From contig OW051494.1 of the NCBI GenBank assembly GCA_932521035.1, forward strand, positions 4,512,001 to 4,576,000: 64,000 nt of DNA, in the 5' to 3' direction. The translations under genes were made by a program, and so were the position numbers. The stretch comes from Oscheius dolichura (Eukaryota; Nematoda; Chromadorea; Rhabditida; Rhabditidae). This document shows, one piece after another, positions 26,978 through 38,975 of the stretch; within the stretch, counting starts at the first letter, position 1; every line of letters begins with the position of its first letter. The notes beneath the pieces are model-generated. The model was not told where the DNA came from and did not search any database. It was given only the letters and a program-made list of their open reading frames with translations.

Positions 26978-29278
26978 ATGAGAGCATCCGAAGAGCCGCG
27001 GAGGAACACCCAGCTGGACAGGATCGAAAGCCTCCTCCTGGAGCAGAGCTCGAAGCTGGACGAGCTGACGAGGAGCGAGGTAAGTGGCCAGGGGGACGGA
27101 CACGCCCGATGCACCCCCATCTTCTTGGAGATAAGGCTCTGACCCCTTCTTCTCTTTGAAAAGAGAAGGCTCATCTCCTCTCCCCTGTACAAACCCCTGT
27201 CTTCTGCCGCGTTTCCCGCCCTCTCATCGGCGCCAGGAGCAAAAGGTCGCTGACCCCTGGAGTCTGCTCTCCACCCAAGTGGGCGGGGCCCAAAAGTTAG
27301 CTGCTGGGGCTCGCTTCACTTTGACCACAGCTCTCGTGGGGTGCATCGATTGTGGGCGTGGCGTCCCCCCAGGCAGTCCCTTTCCCTCAGCTCCAGCCGT
27401 CCGTCGTCAGTGTCCGTCAGCTGCTGCTCACGTCCTCCCCGGCCCGTCTCCTGGCCCTGGCCGAGTGTCTCCTCCAGTTGGCTGCCGGCCAGGCCTCTCC
27501 CCAGCTGGATGCCCATCTCCAGGCCGTTCTCGGAGCAGAGGTCAGACTCTTTGTGGCGATTCGGACCGTCAGTTAAGTGAATGCTTTGCCACAGTCTTAG
27601 ACGTAGTAAGCTGGGCCAAGGTTCGCTTAGACTGGCGGCCCGGCCCTTCGCTTCCGACCCCCTCGTGTCGTCCCGTGTCTTTTTTTTGTGTCGATGAGGA
27701 GAGTTTTGTGGCTTGTGAGCAGGTGTTGAGGTAGATTTGCTCCCATGGCAACTCGGCTGATAGCATATCCGATGTGCTTACAGGGAATGTCTATTTCAGG
27801 GACAAGAGGAGTGGCCGAGGACGAAGTCAGCACCCACCCAGGTAGGCGGCTAGGGTCGCCCCCTCCGGAGGAAGTACCGCTCAATTGGCTCATCAGGCTA
27901 ATTTGAAAAACGCCGCCGGACTGTGAATGAGCTCTTCCTCAGAAATTCCAATTAGCCCGGGGTCAGCGTCCTCCCCCCACCTCGCTAATGCCCCCAGCAA
28001 TCTTGAGCAAAAGTCCCAATAATTAAAGAATTGCTGGGCGACACAACTTCGATCCTTCAGAGCCGAGAAAAAAGTGGAGACCACCACCCAAATTGGATCA
28101 ATTTGTACCCCATTGAGGTCTTAAAAAGAGTGGAGAGGCCACCGACCCGCCCTTCCCCGGCTATTCCACCATCCTCCCATTGGGCAGGGTTCCGTTATCT
28201 AATCCCATCAGTGGCTACCGTACTCCCGGGACGGCAGACAAGGAGACGAGCCCCTTTGTCTCGGGATAATCCCCGAGGATACGTACACTACCGTAGGCTG
28301 GACACATCTTCCCGAGTGTAACAAGTCCAAGTTGTGGACAAGGTGGCGTCTGTTTCCGTTTTGGGGCCGCCGGCTCATTTCCGGGCCCATTTAGTCAAGT
28401 GTCTACTCGCGTGGCAGGGATCCGATTCCATCGCCATGACTACGAACCGGCCGAGATCAATCGGCCCGGACAGTCCGTCTCGTAAACTCCGTCGGCTGCC
28501 ATGTGGGCCGTCGCTTTACACAGGGCCAACTGACTCGAACGGCCATCTCTCATATCTCACGGCGGCGTAACTCTGACAAAAACTCGGGCTCACATCTGGG
28601 GGACTTCTGGCCATCATCCCTCTGACCAGCGTAGGAGTTCACTCCCGTAAATAGCCGGGGATTAGCCATCACACCTGCCTTCATTTCCTAAATGCTCCTC
28701 TAATCAATTAGCTCCCCTTGACATATTCAGGGACCGGTGGGGGTCGATCCCGTCGAAAGGAAGAGGCCACGACTGACGGCTGAAGATGTGCAGAGACACC
28801 TGCTGTCAGCGGCGAAGAAGGTCTTGGACGAGACGGAGACGGTCGAGGCAGAAACTGCTCAGAGGTGGGGACTGTCGAAAAAGTTCAAAGGACATTTGGT
28901 TGCGCATCGAATTTCCCAGGGCGACAGATGTGCGGCCAGTTGTGCTGGCTTTGACTCTTTACGAGCACCCGATTACAATAAAACAGTTGGCCGGCCGAGT
29001 CGAGGAGCTAGAGCCGACCTCTATAAATTAATTTCAGGTTACGTGAAATGATCTGTGGGCTGGTCAGTCGGCTCTTTCCATCGGTCACAACTGAAGCCTG
29101 CGATAGTCAACTTGGAGCTCAAGTGCAAGACTGTGTCGCACAATATCTCGGAATAGCCGTGAAGGATTGTTTAGAGAATGTAATTTACGAACTTGGGATG
29201 CTGTTCCAAAATGAGGTGTCTTTCTACCAGCTGATGAATTCCCTCAACACCATTCCTGATATGGATGTGAAAAGATAA
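26978..29278 (+). CDS. Unassigned helical protein with conserved C-terminal domain
   Basis: An exon with MRASEEPRRNTQLDRIESLL follows a TTAGTTAG acceptor and is coiled-coil-like. Further exons encode QLQPSVVSVRQLLLTSSP and LLALAECLLQLAAGQ (about 27372-27540), GQEEWPRTKSAPTQ (about 27800) and VERKRPRLTAEDVQRHLLSA (28740 onward). The last exons give DIWLRIEFPRATDVRPVV, LALTLYEHPITIKQ joined by a 52-base intron to LREMICGLVSRLFPSV, and the helical tail ending IPDMDVKR. That C-terminal part looks like a folded domain, but I cannot name it. The stop codon overlaps an AATAAA (29277-29282). Introns of several hundred bases in the middle are long for this window, so exons could be missing. It may be the 3' part of the preceding gene. 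Confidence 0.5.
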
Positions 29279-29730
29279 TAAATCCTGTAAATTTTTGGAG
29301 TCAATGATATTTTATAAAGAATTTTGTATACATTTCCAAGACAGCTCTCTTTAGAGCAAAGTAGACGTTCAACATTGTGTGCCCAGATTCAAAGATGTGA
29401 TGACGGAGGATGTCAGACATCTATAATGGTTTACAGACCATTGCAACGTTGCAAGTTACAAGCTTATACAGAGTATAAAAATTTGAATAAGATGAATGCG
29501 AGATGGGAACCACATCAAAAACACAAAATAAACAGATCGGATAAACAGAAGTGAAGAAAGCCTCGAACTATAATTTCACTGGGATAAATCCCTTTGTTGT
29601 TGCTTAGGATTTTTTCCTACGTCGTCAACTAAATTGCGGGGTTCTATTCCTAACGGACCGATGCATTTTTTTTCTTCACCTTTTCTTTAGTGGTCGATCC
29701 GTTTTTTACTATACTGATTTTCAGACTTAT
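29279..29730. other. Intergenic
   Basis: About 450 bases. An open frame at 29324-29554 (76 codons) has no family resemblance or splice partners. The stretch ends in CTGATTTTCAG six bases before the next ATG, a probable trans-splice acceptor. Confidence 0.4.
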
Positions 29731-30458
29731 ATGAACACAGAAAAATTAGAGCTTCTCAGTTGGGCCGAAATTACCACAGGAATAAAGCGACGACGCCGTT
29801 CCATCGCAGAATTAAAGCAGGTTAGATCCGTTTTGTTTTAATTGGAGGGAAATAGTTTTTAAGTTGGGCATAGCATCAACACAGGAGTCACGCTGTCCGC
29901 TGTGCTTTACGCTGATTTGGACAGAAAATCTTTTGGGTCATATGAAATCGCATTCAACCGCGGTATGTGACAATGTTGGGTATTTTTTCATTTTAATTTA
30001 GATTGACGATAATAATAATGTGCCTTGTCCACGATGCTTTAATTTCTTTAAAAGGATAGATATCAGAAAGCACATGCAAAAATACCATCATGGTTTTTTT
30101 CTATCAGAATTAATTTTAGAAAGATTCAGATGTTGATGCTAGCCTTTATGATGACCCAAAAGTTTCGACAAAAACATTTACGAGCCAATCCGAATTTCAA
30201 GTAGAATATTATTTTGCCAAACACCAAGAGTTATTGGTGCCAAAGAAGCTGAAAACCCTAGGCGAGTGGTTTTTTTTCCTTTTTATATTTTTTATAGCCG
30301 ATGTTATAAAAGATGCCGATCTCTTTGAGTCTCCTTCATTGCAACAGGATAAATATCTTAAAGAGGAACATGGTAACTCTTTTTATTTCTTAAATAACAA
30401 GCGCTTAATATTCTTTTCATTTATGTCGTCGTTTTTTCCATTAGTAATCCACTCATAA
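29731..30458 (+). CDS. Small zinc-finger-like protein
   Basis: Starts MNTEKLELLSWAEITTGIKR with a basic RRRR patch, then LGIASTQESRCPLCFTLIWT leading to NLLGHMKSH, a C2H2 finger. A second finger-like unit follows: CPRCFNFFKRIDIRKHMQKYHH. The remainder is acidic and polar (SDVDASLYDDPKVSTKTF, then FQVEYYFAKHQELLVPKK and DVIKDADLFESPSLQQ) and finishes ...EEHVIHS. Introns are 25-75 bases; the one before SDVDAS has an unusual AAAG acceptor in my model, so that junction is uncertain. Probable nucleic-acid-binding protein; orthology unknown. It converges on a small - strand gene whose stop is 63 bases away. Confidence 0.65.
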
Positions 30459-30520
30459 AAAGGTCCAAAATCGTCTATAATTGATTTGACCATCTATAAA
30501 ACATCGTTATAATTACGAAC

Positions 30521-30992
30521 TCAACTAACTATAGCATTAGCGTTGTTGCTCTCTTTTTTAACAGACGGAATGCTTCCACTGTCCTTAGGTTTCTTTACTA
30601 CCACACGCTTTATAGAGTCTTTCCTTTCCAAATTTTGTAAATCATCTCTAAACGTTTGCTGCTCCTTGGGTGAATCATTAAAGAGCTCCTCATGCGTTTT
30701 TCTTTTATTTTCAGCTACTTTCATTTTGTCGTTTGATATTATACTCTCTGCATATGCATTGTGCAATTGAAAGCGTTTAGTTGCTTGAGATTTAGCAAGT
30801 TCGCCACGTGATATAATAGAATTGGATCTTTGAGAGTTCTAAATTATTGTTTTTATTTCATTTAGCGTTTAACTCACAGGAATTCCTCGGTAATCCATCC
30901 AATCCTCATATATGTCCCTTCCGTAGACCTTTTTAAAGAAACATGTAAATGCTTGAAATACTTACTATCTTAGCTTTGGTTGTTCCAGCCAT
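30521..30992 (-). CDS. Small charged protein, unassigned
   Basis: Three exons give about 130 residues: MAGTTKAKI, then VYGRDIYEDWMDYRGIP, then NSQRSNSIISRGELAKSQ with a long Lys/Glu/Ser-rich tail (KRVVVKKPKDSGSIPSVKK) ending NNANAIVS. The two introns are 36 and 39 bases and GT-AG. The tryptophan- and tyrosine-rich first third looks like a short conserved interaction motif ahead of a disordered tail. No signal peptide or membrane segment is present. I do not recognise it; a nuclear protein is a guess based on the basic tail. Confidence 0.65.
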
Positions 30993-31376
30993 TTGCGGAG
31001 CGTTACTATGCAGTTATGTTTGGTAACTAGCGTCGTTTCAGGTTCGCAAAAACGACGTGGAAATCACACGAAGAATAACGATTTGAAAAGAAGAAGAAAA
31101 ATTACATAGTAGCAATGGAATATTCACAAGTTTTTCAGTTATTGTTGTATTTACAGTGGAGATTATTATTGATATACTATGCAACACGAGTATTTCTTTT
31201 TGTTTAATAAGAAATGTTATGGATTTATTAAAATGAATAACTATGTAATCGTTAATTATTTTTTGATATCACAGAATCTCAACAGCACGGACCCAGATGA
31301 ACAATATTGAACAGGAAAGAATTGGGGATGAGAGGAATATGTTGGATGACGAGGATACAATAAAAAGGTAATAACT
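30993..31376. other. Intergenic, AT-rich
   Basis: About 380 bases between two - strand genes. It holds the presumed 3' UTR of the Mesh-like gene and the promoter or outron of the small gene. No specific element is seen. Confidence 0.4.
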
Positions 31377-34300
31377 TCAAATTGCAGATGACTCGAAAAG
31401 TTGGTGAGTAGGCGTTCTTTCTGTCACAGTTCGCGTGGTTGTATAGGTAGGACCCTGGGTGTTCCATTCCTCTTCCCAGGCGCCTCCTCCGCCTCCTTGA
31501 GTCCACGCTGCTCTGCCACCACCGATTTCAGCGTTGTTTTGCCATGAATTCGCCGCTCTGGCCCCTCGTGGTGGTGAAAACCTATCGTCTTCTATCTGTC
31601 TATTCTCTGTCTAAATGTTTTCCTGGAAGCATGACTACAGTTTACCTACCTCATAATAGCTGGGTATTCTCCTCTCGCCTCTCAAATATGCCGGCTGTTC
31701 ATCCAAGAGATCCTGCATAGGACTGTCTCGCAATGGCTCCTTTTCAGGTCTAAATGAGGTGGTATATTCGACCTCCTCGAGTAACCTACAAAGAGCTAGG
31801 AGTAAGCCGGCTGCTACTTCTCTTGCTCTCCTTCTTCTCCTCCTTCTCCTGGATCATCCCGCCCTCGAAGAATTCCCTCTGCCGACGCTTTCTACAGCTC
31901 CACAGGCAACAGAAGATGATGACAAATATCATTACGATACCTGAAATGGCCGGGCATTTCTATTTATCGAATCCTTACCGAAGATGGAGAGGAGCGCAGT
32001 CATCCACTTGAGAGCGTACTCTAGGTCCCTGTCCCGGCACCAAGTCCACCACCCTTTGGACCATGTCCCGTTTCGACAGACGCGTTCAATGTCTCCGTGG
32101 ATGTAATACTTCGGTTTACAGGAGAACTGAACTCTGTCGCCGTCGAGGTAGTTCGCGGCCGGGGGCGTCTTCACCACGCCGGGCAGCTTGAGCAGAGGCC
32201 CACACGAGACTACTGTAACAATCGGTTAGAGGCGGCCTTCTGGGTTACGTTGTTTTGTGCCGGCTCTCTGCATGTTGTTGTAGTTTTTCTGGTTCCTCAG
32301 AGTGGTCAATCCGATCTCCCGTCTGCCCGTCGTTATGTAGTCATATTCGCACTGGGGGATCCCCTGGCACGTGCTCGTCACCTGTGTTCCAGTCTCGTTC
32401 CCGTCGACCCCCTCTGTCTACCTGCTCCATGGTGAAGACTCTCGAAGCATTCATGTCCAGGCCTGTGGGCCAGAAGGTGGGCTGGTACTGGGTGGAGGCG
32501 AACAGCAGAGGATTGTAGATGGGCTTGAAGCTGTCGGTGAAGAGCACGGGCCCGATCTGGTCACTCCGGCCGTCAACCACCCCTACAGTATCCCGGTCAA
32601 GAAGGGCAGGGCCAACTCACACTGGGTGCCGAACTGGTCGTATATCATCTGCGTAGTGCTGTACGTGCTCGTGTCCCCTTGCACCCGGACCACCTGAACT
32701 TGCCCTTCTCGCCCGTCTCAAAGGGGCGCCCACCTGTCCTCCCGGCGTCGTCAGGTCGTCGTTCGGATCATTGTTGTACGTGCCCAGCAGTCCCAGCGTC
32801 GTATAACACCGGTTTGTGCCGCTCACGGAGTTAAGCGTGGCGCTCATCGACTGCCCCTGAACGGCCTGTCCCCTATCCTCCCTGATGACTCACCAGTCTG
32901 CAGGTGGTGTTGTAGCTGGGCGGCAGAGTGACCATGACGTCAAGCATGCCGAAGCTTTCTTGGACCCGTACACCGAGTCCCGACTTGAACATGACGACCA
33001 GCTCGGATTGGTTCATATTCTGCAGGGGGTTTCTGATCTCCACATCTGGAAGAGATCCGTTCGTATTCATCAACCAATTGGCCACTTCTGAACTGTTGGA
33101 ATTTCCACTGCGGAGTGTCGAACATCCTCCTCATGCCGTCCACGTAGACGTCCGTCTTGTAGCGCCAGCCGCGGAGTGGCTTCCTCGGGAAGATCTGCAC
33201 AATGGAGCTGTCGTTCTCCTGCATGGCTATCCCCGTGATGACGGTCGCATTCACGTGGGCATGCCCTGGATGGACTGTTATAGGAGCAACAGGGAGGACA
33301 CCTACAGAGAGTGTCGGGTGGCTGTTCGAGTCTGACTTGGATCATCAACTTATGGGTCGGGTCGTCGCTCATCACCAGGACGTAGTAGCCCTTGCCCGGG
33401 AAGGTGTATTTGATGCCGTCGAAGGTGACCAGGTGAGACATGCCGTACTGGTAGCCGGCACCCGGGGCCTTGTACCCCTGGCAGCCGTTGGTCATCCTCC
33501 TCCAGTAATAGAACTCACAGTGCTGGGCATAGCTGAACGGGGGCTATGAGGGCAAAGAGGAGACACCCACTCGCAGCAGGTACGGTAGGGAAGGACATCC
33601 AGCTGGTAGTTGGACATGGTCGGGATGAAGGGGGGGAGGCGGTAGGGGGAGGCGCCGAACTTATGGGCGCGGGCGGGGGTGCCTGGCTGGAAGAAGCGGG
33701 TGTAGTCACCATCCGGCTCCCAGTCGTCCGTGAACATTAGGAAACCGTCGTAGTCGTAGCAACACTGTTGGGACGAGCCGATGGAACTGTAACGGGCTGT
33801 GTTCGATACTAATCCCGGTTGTACCTCGGCTGGGTACTCTGGATGCAGTGCTGTGCTCCCTTGTTGTAGGGACAGGAGGTGTCGCCGTCCTTGTCGCAGT
33901 CCATGATGGGCATGTACCGGCCGATGTCGAGCATGGCCTGGGCCAGCTTACAGGGGCAGGGGGTGTCCTTGGTCAGGTCCATCTGGAAGTTCCTCCGCCG
34001 GCCGTCATACTCGAACCACTCGATGCACATGTCGATGGCCCAGTTGTTCCCGTATCGTTTCTTCCAATAGGGCAGATTGTACCTAAGATGTATCCTTTTC
34101 TCACCATACCCTAACAAGACTACCATGGGAAGGGGGTCGGCCTGCTCCACATGACGCCGTCCTCCTGATCGGATAGGGCCACTTGCACAAATCCGAAGTG
34201 GAACTTCTGCCACGCGTTCTAAACTCATTGGATTTAGCCTCCTCCCGTGCCCACCTTCAACATTTCCTGTCGTTGTAGCTGTTGTGGTTTGAAGGAGTAG

Positions 34301-36912
34301 GACCCGGTGTTAGGCACTCCTTTGGCTATGTAGTCGACCTGTACAAAGTGAGACCTGAACAAGGTTTATGTCCTAAAACGGGCAGGGCCCACTTGTCGGC
34401 GTCTTCCCAGTACCCGTAGAGGGAGATGTCCACCCTCGCCCCCAAGTTCCACGTCAAGTTGAGTGCCTGCCATCCCATGCTCAGTGTCTCTGCGTATGGC
34501 TGGTACCATCGGTTGTTGGGGTCGTCTACGTCGTCTTTTAGGGCTACTCCGGCAGGTGACCGGTCGGGTACAACTGGGCGGCGGTTAACCTCGTAATTAG
34601 GGGAGACTCACCCACGTAGAACTTTCCAAAGAAAGGGAAGCTCTGTCCTCCGTCGCGACTCATCCGCACGGGCACCATGCCTGTTTTGTGGAACATCGGC
34701 ATGATACATCTGGCTCGCACGGTGGACAGCCTCTTGCAGTCCACTTGCCAACTCTCAAAGTTCACCTGCAGTTTGTATTGAGAGACACCCCCCAACGACA
34801 AGCCTTGACTCGATCATTCGCCCGAAGACACGGCCCGGACACATTGATCGCCATTCCTCCCTGCATAGGCCCCCATGGTGGGGCAGTCAGCATTCCTCCT
34901 AAACATTTGGTTCCCCTTTAGTCCCGCAGTGTCCTACCGTTGGAGGCATTCGTACATCCGGCGGGGATGATGATCTCGTCGATCCTGTGCACCCACCTGC
35001 CCGGGGTGACCACATTCGAGAAGTATCCCAACTTCCAAATTCTTCCGTGTCCCGAGTAGGGCAGCTGATACCACCCGGTCCCGTTTCCTCCGTTGAAGCC
35101 GGCCATGGCCGCTTGTTTTCCTCCGAAGCCATTCAGTCCGCCGGCCTCGTTACTCGACGTCCAGTTCAGTCGAGCATAGTTAAAGATGGCAAAGGTTCTA
35201 AAGTCCTCCTCTGTCCTTCCTCGGGGCCGTCTCCTCACCTGATCTCGTCCGATGCTATGACCATCTGGAAGGTGTTCTGCCAGTCTTTGACATATTCGAA
35301 CTGGGAGACATCCAGTGCCCTGGGTGCTCCTCCATAGGCCATCTAAAGTACCGTATCCCCTTCCCAGTTGGTCTCCTTACCCTGTACCAGGTGACGATGA
35401 AGGCGTGCTCCGCCCTCCACCCGTTGGCCCCCGTGTATCCCTCCTGTACATGTCTGGTGATGTTGTCCAGGAGGAGGGGGTCGACCACCATCCCCGGCTG
35501 AGACACCCTGCCGGGCATCTGTCTCTTCCGCCGGAAGGGCGCATTCTGCTGATATTGGAAGCCAGTCCCGAACTGGCTGGACGCGTATCCTCCGGCCTGA
35601 GAGATGTCTCTAGGAGGAGGACGAGTCGCCGCCTCACCTGGCTGTACTGCTGCTGTCCGAGGAGGGGGTTGACGTTGGCCGAGGAGTACTGGTTGTACTG
35701 GTTGCCGGGGTTGGCGTTGTAGTAGGGGCTGCCCGGGTTGTTGTAGTTCGGGGCCCCGAAGTTGTTGTTCGCGTTCATGTTGTAGACATCGTCGTCGTCG
35801 AGCTGAATTCCGTCTGTGTCCCCGTCTGACCTTTTCCTTATTTACCCCATGTCCTTATCAGGAGGGGATTGCCTCGACGTTGCAAGGCACCACCCCCACA
35901 ACAACAATAACCCCCGAGGGCCCCACTGTTGACATTCCCCGAGTTTATCCCCTATTGAAACGGACAATTCAATTGGAATCGAAGGAGGAACTTCTGTTTA
36001 TCGGAAAAGAAGCCGTAAGCTCCTAATGCGGCCATTTTGAAACTTATCACGGTCTTTTGAATGGATTATTTGCTTTTAGGAAGCGACGTTCGGCGAGATA
36101 AGGGCAGTCGATCGCAACGGTTTTATGGGCTGTAGCCCTCAACTTACCCTCGGCCGATGGACACTCCGGTAGAAGACATTACTGATCTTGGTGCTGCCGA
36201 TCCACTGGAACACGGAGTCGGCGTAGAACGGGGCGATGAACGCGTGATCCTAAAGGGTCAATAGAGTTGAATAGCACTGTATAGAGTACCCTTTGTTTGG
36301 GCCAAGCAGGGTTGGGGAATGTCCAGGGAGGCGAGTAGTAGGGCGGCTGGGCGAAGCTGACCATGCCCATCGGGTAGACCATGGTGTAGTTGAATCGGTA
36401 GCCGAAGAAGGGACAGTCGAAGCCGAGATTCGCCTGGGTCTCTCGCCCGGCTTGGCCCATCAGCTGGTCGTCCATGGCCCATGCCCCGAAAGGATACAAG
36501 ATCTCGGTCCAGCCTGAGAGACACCTGCTGCTTCCACCGGCTGCCTACCTTCTTCGAGTCGCACGTCGTAGTCAGCCCTGCCCAGGTTGTCCAAGTAGTC
36601 CTGGTAGGACAGCCTCGAGGCCTGTCTCTTTTTCCTAATGTGCTCGGGGAACTTGTGGTCCTCGGAGGCCGACTTGGCTATCATCTCCTCCAGTTCACTC
36701 TTCGTAGGTATCCTGCTCTTTTCCGGCTTGGCCGGCGTCTGTACGTCTTCATTGATCTAAAAGCCCCTCTCATTCTCCGCTAAACAAATCCGTACCTTTT
36801 TAGGTGTTCCCACAGGTGACAATAGCTCGAGCAGAGTCTTTCTCGTGGATGACGGAGCCAGCGAAGTCGAGGCGAGCAACGCGCATCCGGCGAGCAAAAG
36901 TGCGCGCCACAT
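31377..36912 (-). CDS. Mesh/SUSD2-type membrane protein (NIDO-AMOP-VWD-Sushi-TM)
   Basis: Orthologous in layout to Drosophila Mesh and C. elegans K03H1.5; Mesh is a septate-junction protein of gut epithelium. A signal peptide ([19 protein letters not shown]) is followed by a furin-like RKKRQ. The NIDO domain contains [33 protein letters not shown] and [18 protein letters not shown]. Downstream is a long extracellular segment, then the AMOP domain ([36 protein letters not shown]). The VWD domain has [20 protein letters not shown], and the Sushi/CCP domain [20 protein letters not shown] transmembrane helix ([14 protein letters not shown]) and a basic cytoplasmic tail complete it; the tail ends in Gly-rich and Thr-rich sequence (HQLFESSAI). 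More than 15 introns of 30-50 bases occur. Likely a cell-junction or epithelial surface protein. Confidence 0.9.
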
Positions 36913-37617
36913 AGCGCACCTTTCGACCTCGGATTGGAAACTGAGGAAGGATCGATGGATGAAGTATTTACAGGGGGAAGTGAGCTAGTTTACGGGTTGA
37001 AAAGATAATGGCAGATGAGGATCGATAAGGGCCCTCGGCAGCTGACTACCGTAAAAGTGGCCATGAGTCAGGAGGACGCGCTCCACTCAAAAGACGATTG
37101 GTCTTATCGTAGGAGGGTTAAGCTCCAGGAAGAAGAACAGCTTTGTAAGGGAACGGGCGTCTCAGTAGTCTAACAAGATACACTTGGACCTCTAGATCTC
37201 TTTTGATGTCGGACAGTTTGATGGGGAGGAGAGAGATGAAGATAGCTTTAGAATGGGAGATCGTCCCTTTAACCAACACGCTCCTTTGGGGTCTGGGTTG
37301 TCTACTTGAGGAATAGTTTCTACACGCAAGATAGATCTTTTTAAGAGTTTCCTAGAGCTCTTCCCAATGGCAGCTGTATTTTAAACATTTATTTGTAGCC
37401 CTCTGCCCCTCGCCAATTCAAAAAATTCCCATGGTTCTAGTTGTTATCATGAGGGAATATTGGAAAGGAGGACAGGAAAATGGGGAGAGAGGATAAATTG
37501 GATGATGGTTGAATGAAGCGGCGCCTACTGCGATAAGAGCTGTTATCTTTAGAATGCTACCCCGTCGGCGGGAGTGCAGGCGGAGTTCGACAGAGGGGAG
37601 GGCGAGTTTATTCGAGA
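36913..37617. other. Intergenic
   Basis: About 700 bases. It contains the promoter of the Mesh-like gene (right of 36912 on the - strand) and the 3' region of the next - strand gene, with AATAAA close after that gene's stop. No further gene is seen. Confidence 0.4.
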
Positions 37618-38569
37618 TCACCAGGAGGTGCGGGAGGCCGGCAGGAAGCGGATCTTCGTCCTGGTGGCCGTCTCCTCCGCCACGAAGAGGGACGCGCTCT
37701 CGTGCTGCCATCGGTCGACCTGAAGCCTTTCATCTCCCGCCATTCAATATCAACGAACCTTGTTTTTGAGTGTCAGGTCAGCTGGCTCCACGAAGTTCCG
37801 GTTGATGCCCTTGTTTGTCGGGTGCTTGACGTGGACGTCGTTCCTCACTTCGGCGTAGTACTGTACCCGGCCCGGGTAGTCGATAAATCTGTCGCAGACG
37901 TGCTTGATCAGGCCGTTGTAGCCCGTCTCCCCGATCTTCAGAAGCACGTCCGGATGAGTCTCGTTGGCATAGTAGCAGCCTCAAGAGGTATCTGTCTGCC
38001 GCGTCCCTCCTTACCCGTCACCCAGCGGCCCGTCTCCAGACACAGCCAGTGGAATCTCCCTTCCCGGAAGGTCTCCCCCAGTCGACGGACTTCTCCATCC
38101 ACAAGACAGTGCCCCTCTTCAACCGAATAAGACATTTCCGCAAAGCCTAACCTTTCTCGTATTTCAGGCGAATGTCGTCCGCCGAACAGGAGTGCCACAG
38201 TTTCCCTATGGTCTTGTTCTGCCCGACGGGGATCGTCTCCTGCGAGGAGGACAAACATCCGATGAAGTTGGCGTCTACCCTGGACCAGGATGGTCAGCCA
38301 AAGAGCAGTCTTACCCGCCCTCTCCGCCGCACTCATAGCTCCAGGTCTCCTCATCCGTCCATCCGGCCCCCTTGGGGTGGCATCCACCATACCAGTCTCG
38401 GCAGTCGCAGCCAGCTCAAGAAACCTTTTCAAAGACGGGAGAGGCCCCCTGCCCCGGGAATAGACCCCCTCCTCATTTGTCTGTCTGTCAATAAAAACCG
38501 ACCGGGTAATATCTCCTCGTTGACGTCGGCTGCCAATATGGACGAGGCGACAAGGAAGAGGAGGAACAT
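37618..38569 (-). CDS. Small secreted Cys-rich protein, MIG-18-like modules
   Basis: The model starts MFLLFLVASSILAAD (signal peptide). It continues GCDCRDWYGGCHPKGAGW with SYECGGEG, then a module IGCLSSSQETIPVGQNKT, IGKLWHSC. A second related module follows, GHCLVDGEVRRLGETFREG, RFHWLCLETGRWVTGC. The end is VDRWQHESASLFVAEETA then LPASRTSW. The repeated 'GC...G..I.VG.......W..C' pattern resembles the fibronectin type I-like modules of nematode MIG-18 secreted proteins; this is family knowledge from memory, not a search. Five short introns keep the cysteines in register. The start directly follows a TCTCAG acceptor. Likely extracellular matrix or secreted factor. Confidence 0.65.
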
Positions 38570-38975
38570 CTGAGAACTCTAGGAAGAGAATTACTTCGGA
38601 AGGAGAAAGGATGATTGCGCAAGGACGAGTCGGCCGTGATATGGCAGGCTAGCTAGTCGAGAACCTGTCCACATTAGCATAGCCACTCAAACACACAACC
38701 ATCATCATTATCAGCTGGGCCATTATCCACTGAACCCCGTGAGACATCTCGAGTTCCCAGGATCATGAGGTCCTTCTCGGAACAGGTAGGAGGCCCGTGA
38801 GATCGCCTTGTCAAACGTCATCCTCCTGAAAAGTTATGGAGGAGCGTGGCCGGGTGGTGGTGCTCGTTGGTCCTCCTCTTACGCCCTCCAGGAGGAGGCG
38901 TAATTGGGTTTCTCAGCCTCGTTGAGCTCCGCCTCCCTACATTGTGGCGAGCCCGCCCATTTCAAGAAGGAGACG
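38570..38975. promoter_or_regulatory. Divergent upstream region of two secreted-protein genes
   Basis: About 400 bases between the starts of the MIG-18-like gene (-) and the NLP-21-like gene (+). Both promoters should lie here. No defined element is recognised. Confidence 0.4.

Noticed and set aside
24897..29278. A single PCM1-like centrosomal protein spanning both genes
   Set aside because: Coiled-coil character is suggestive, but no specific motif could be confirmed and a clean stop at 26812 separates the two models.
33070..33495. Several 100-140-codon frames on both strands within the Mesh-like gene
   Set aside because: They are shadows of the GC-rich coding exons; only the frame with VWD and AMOP motifs is supported.
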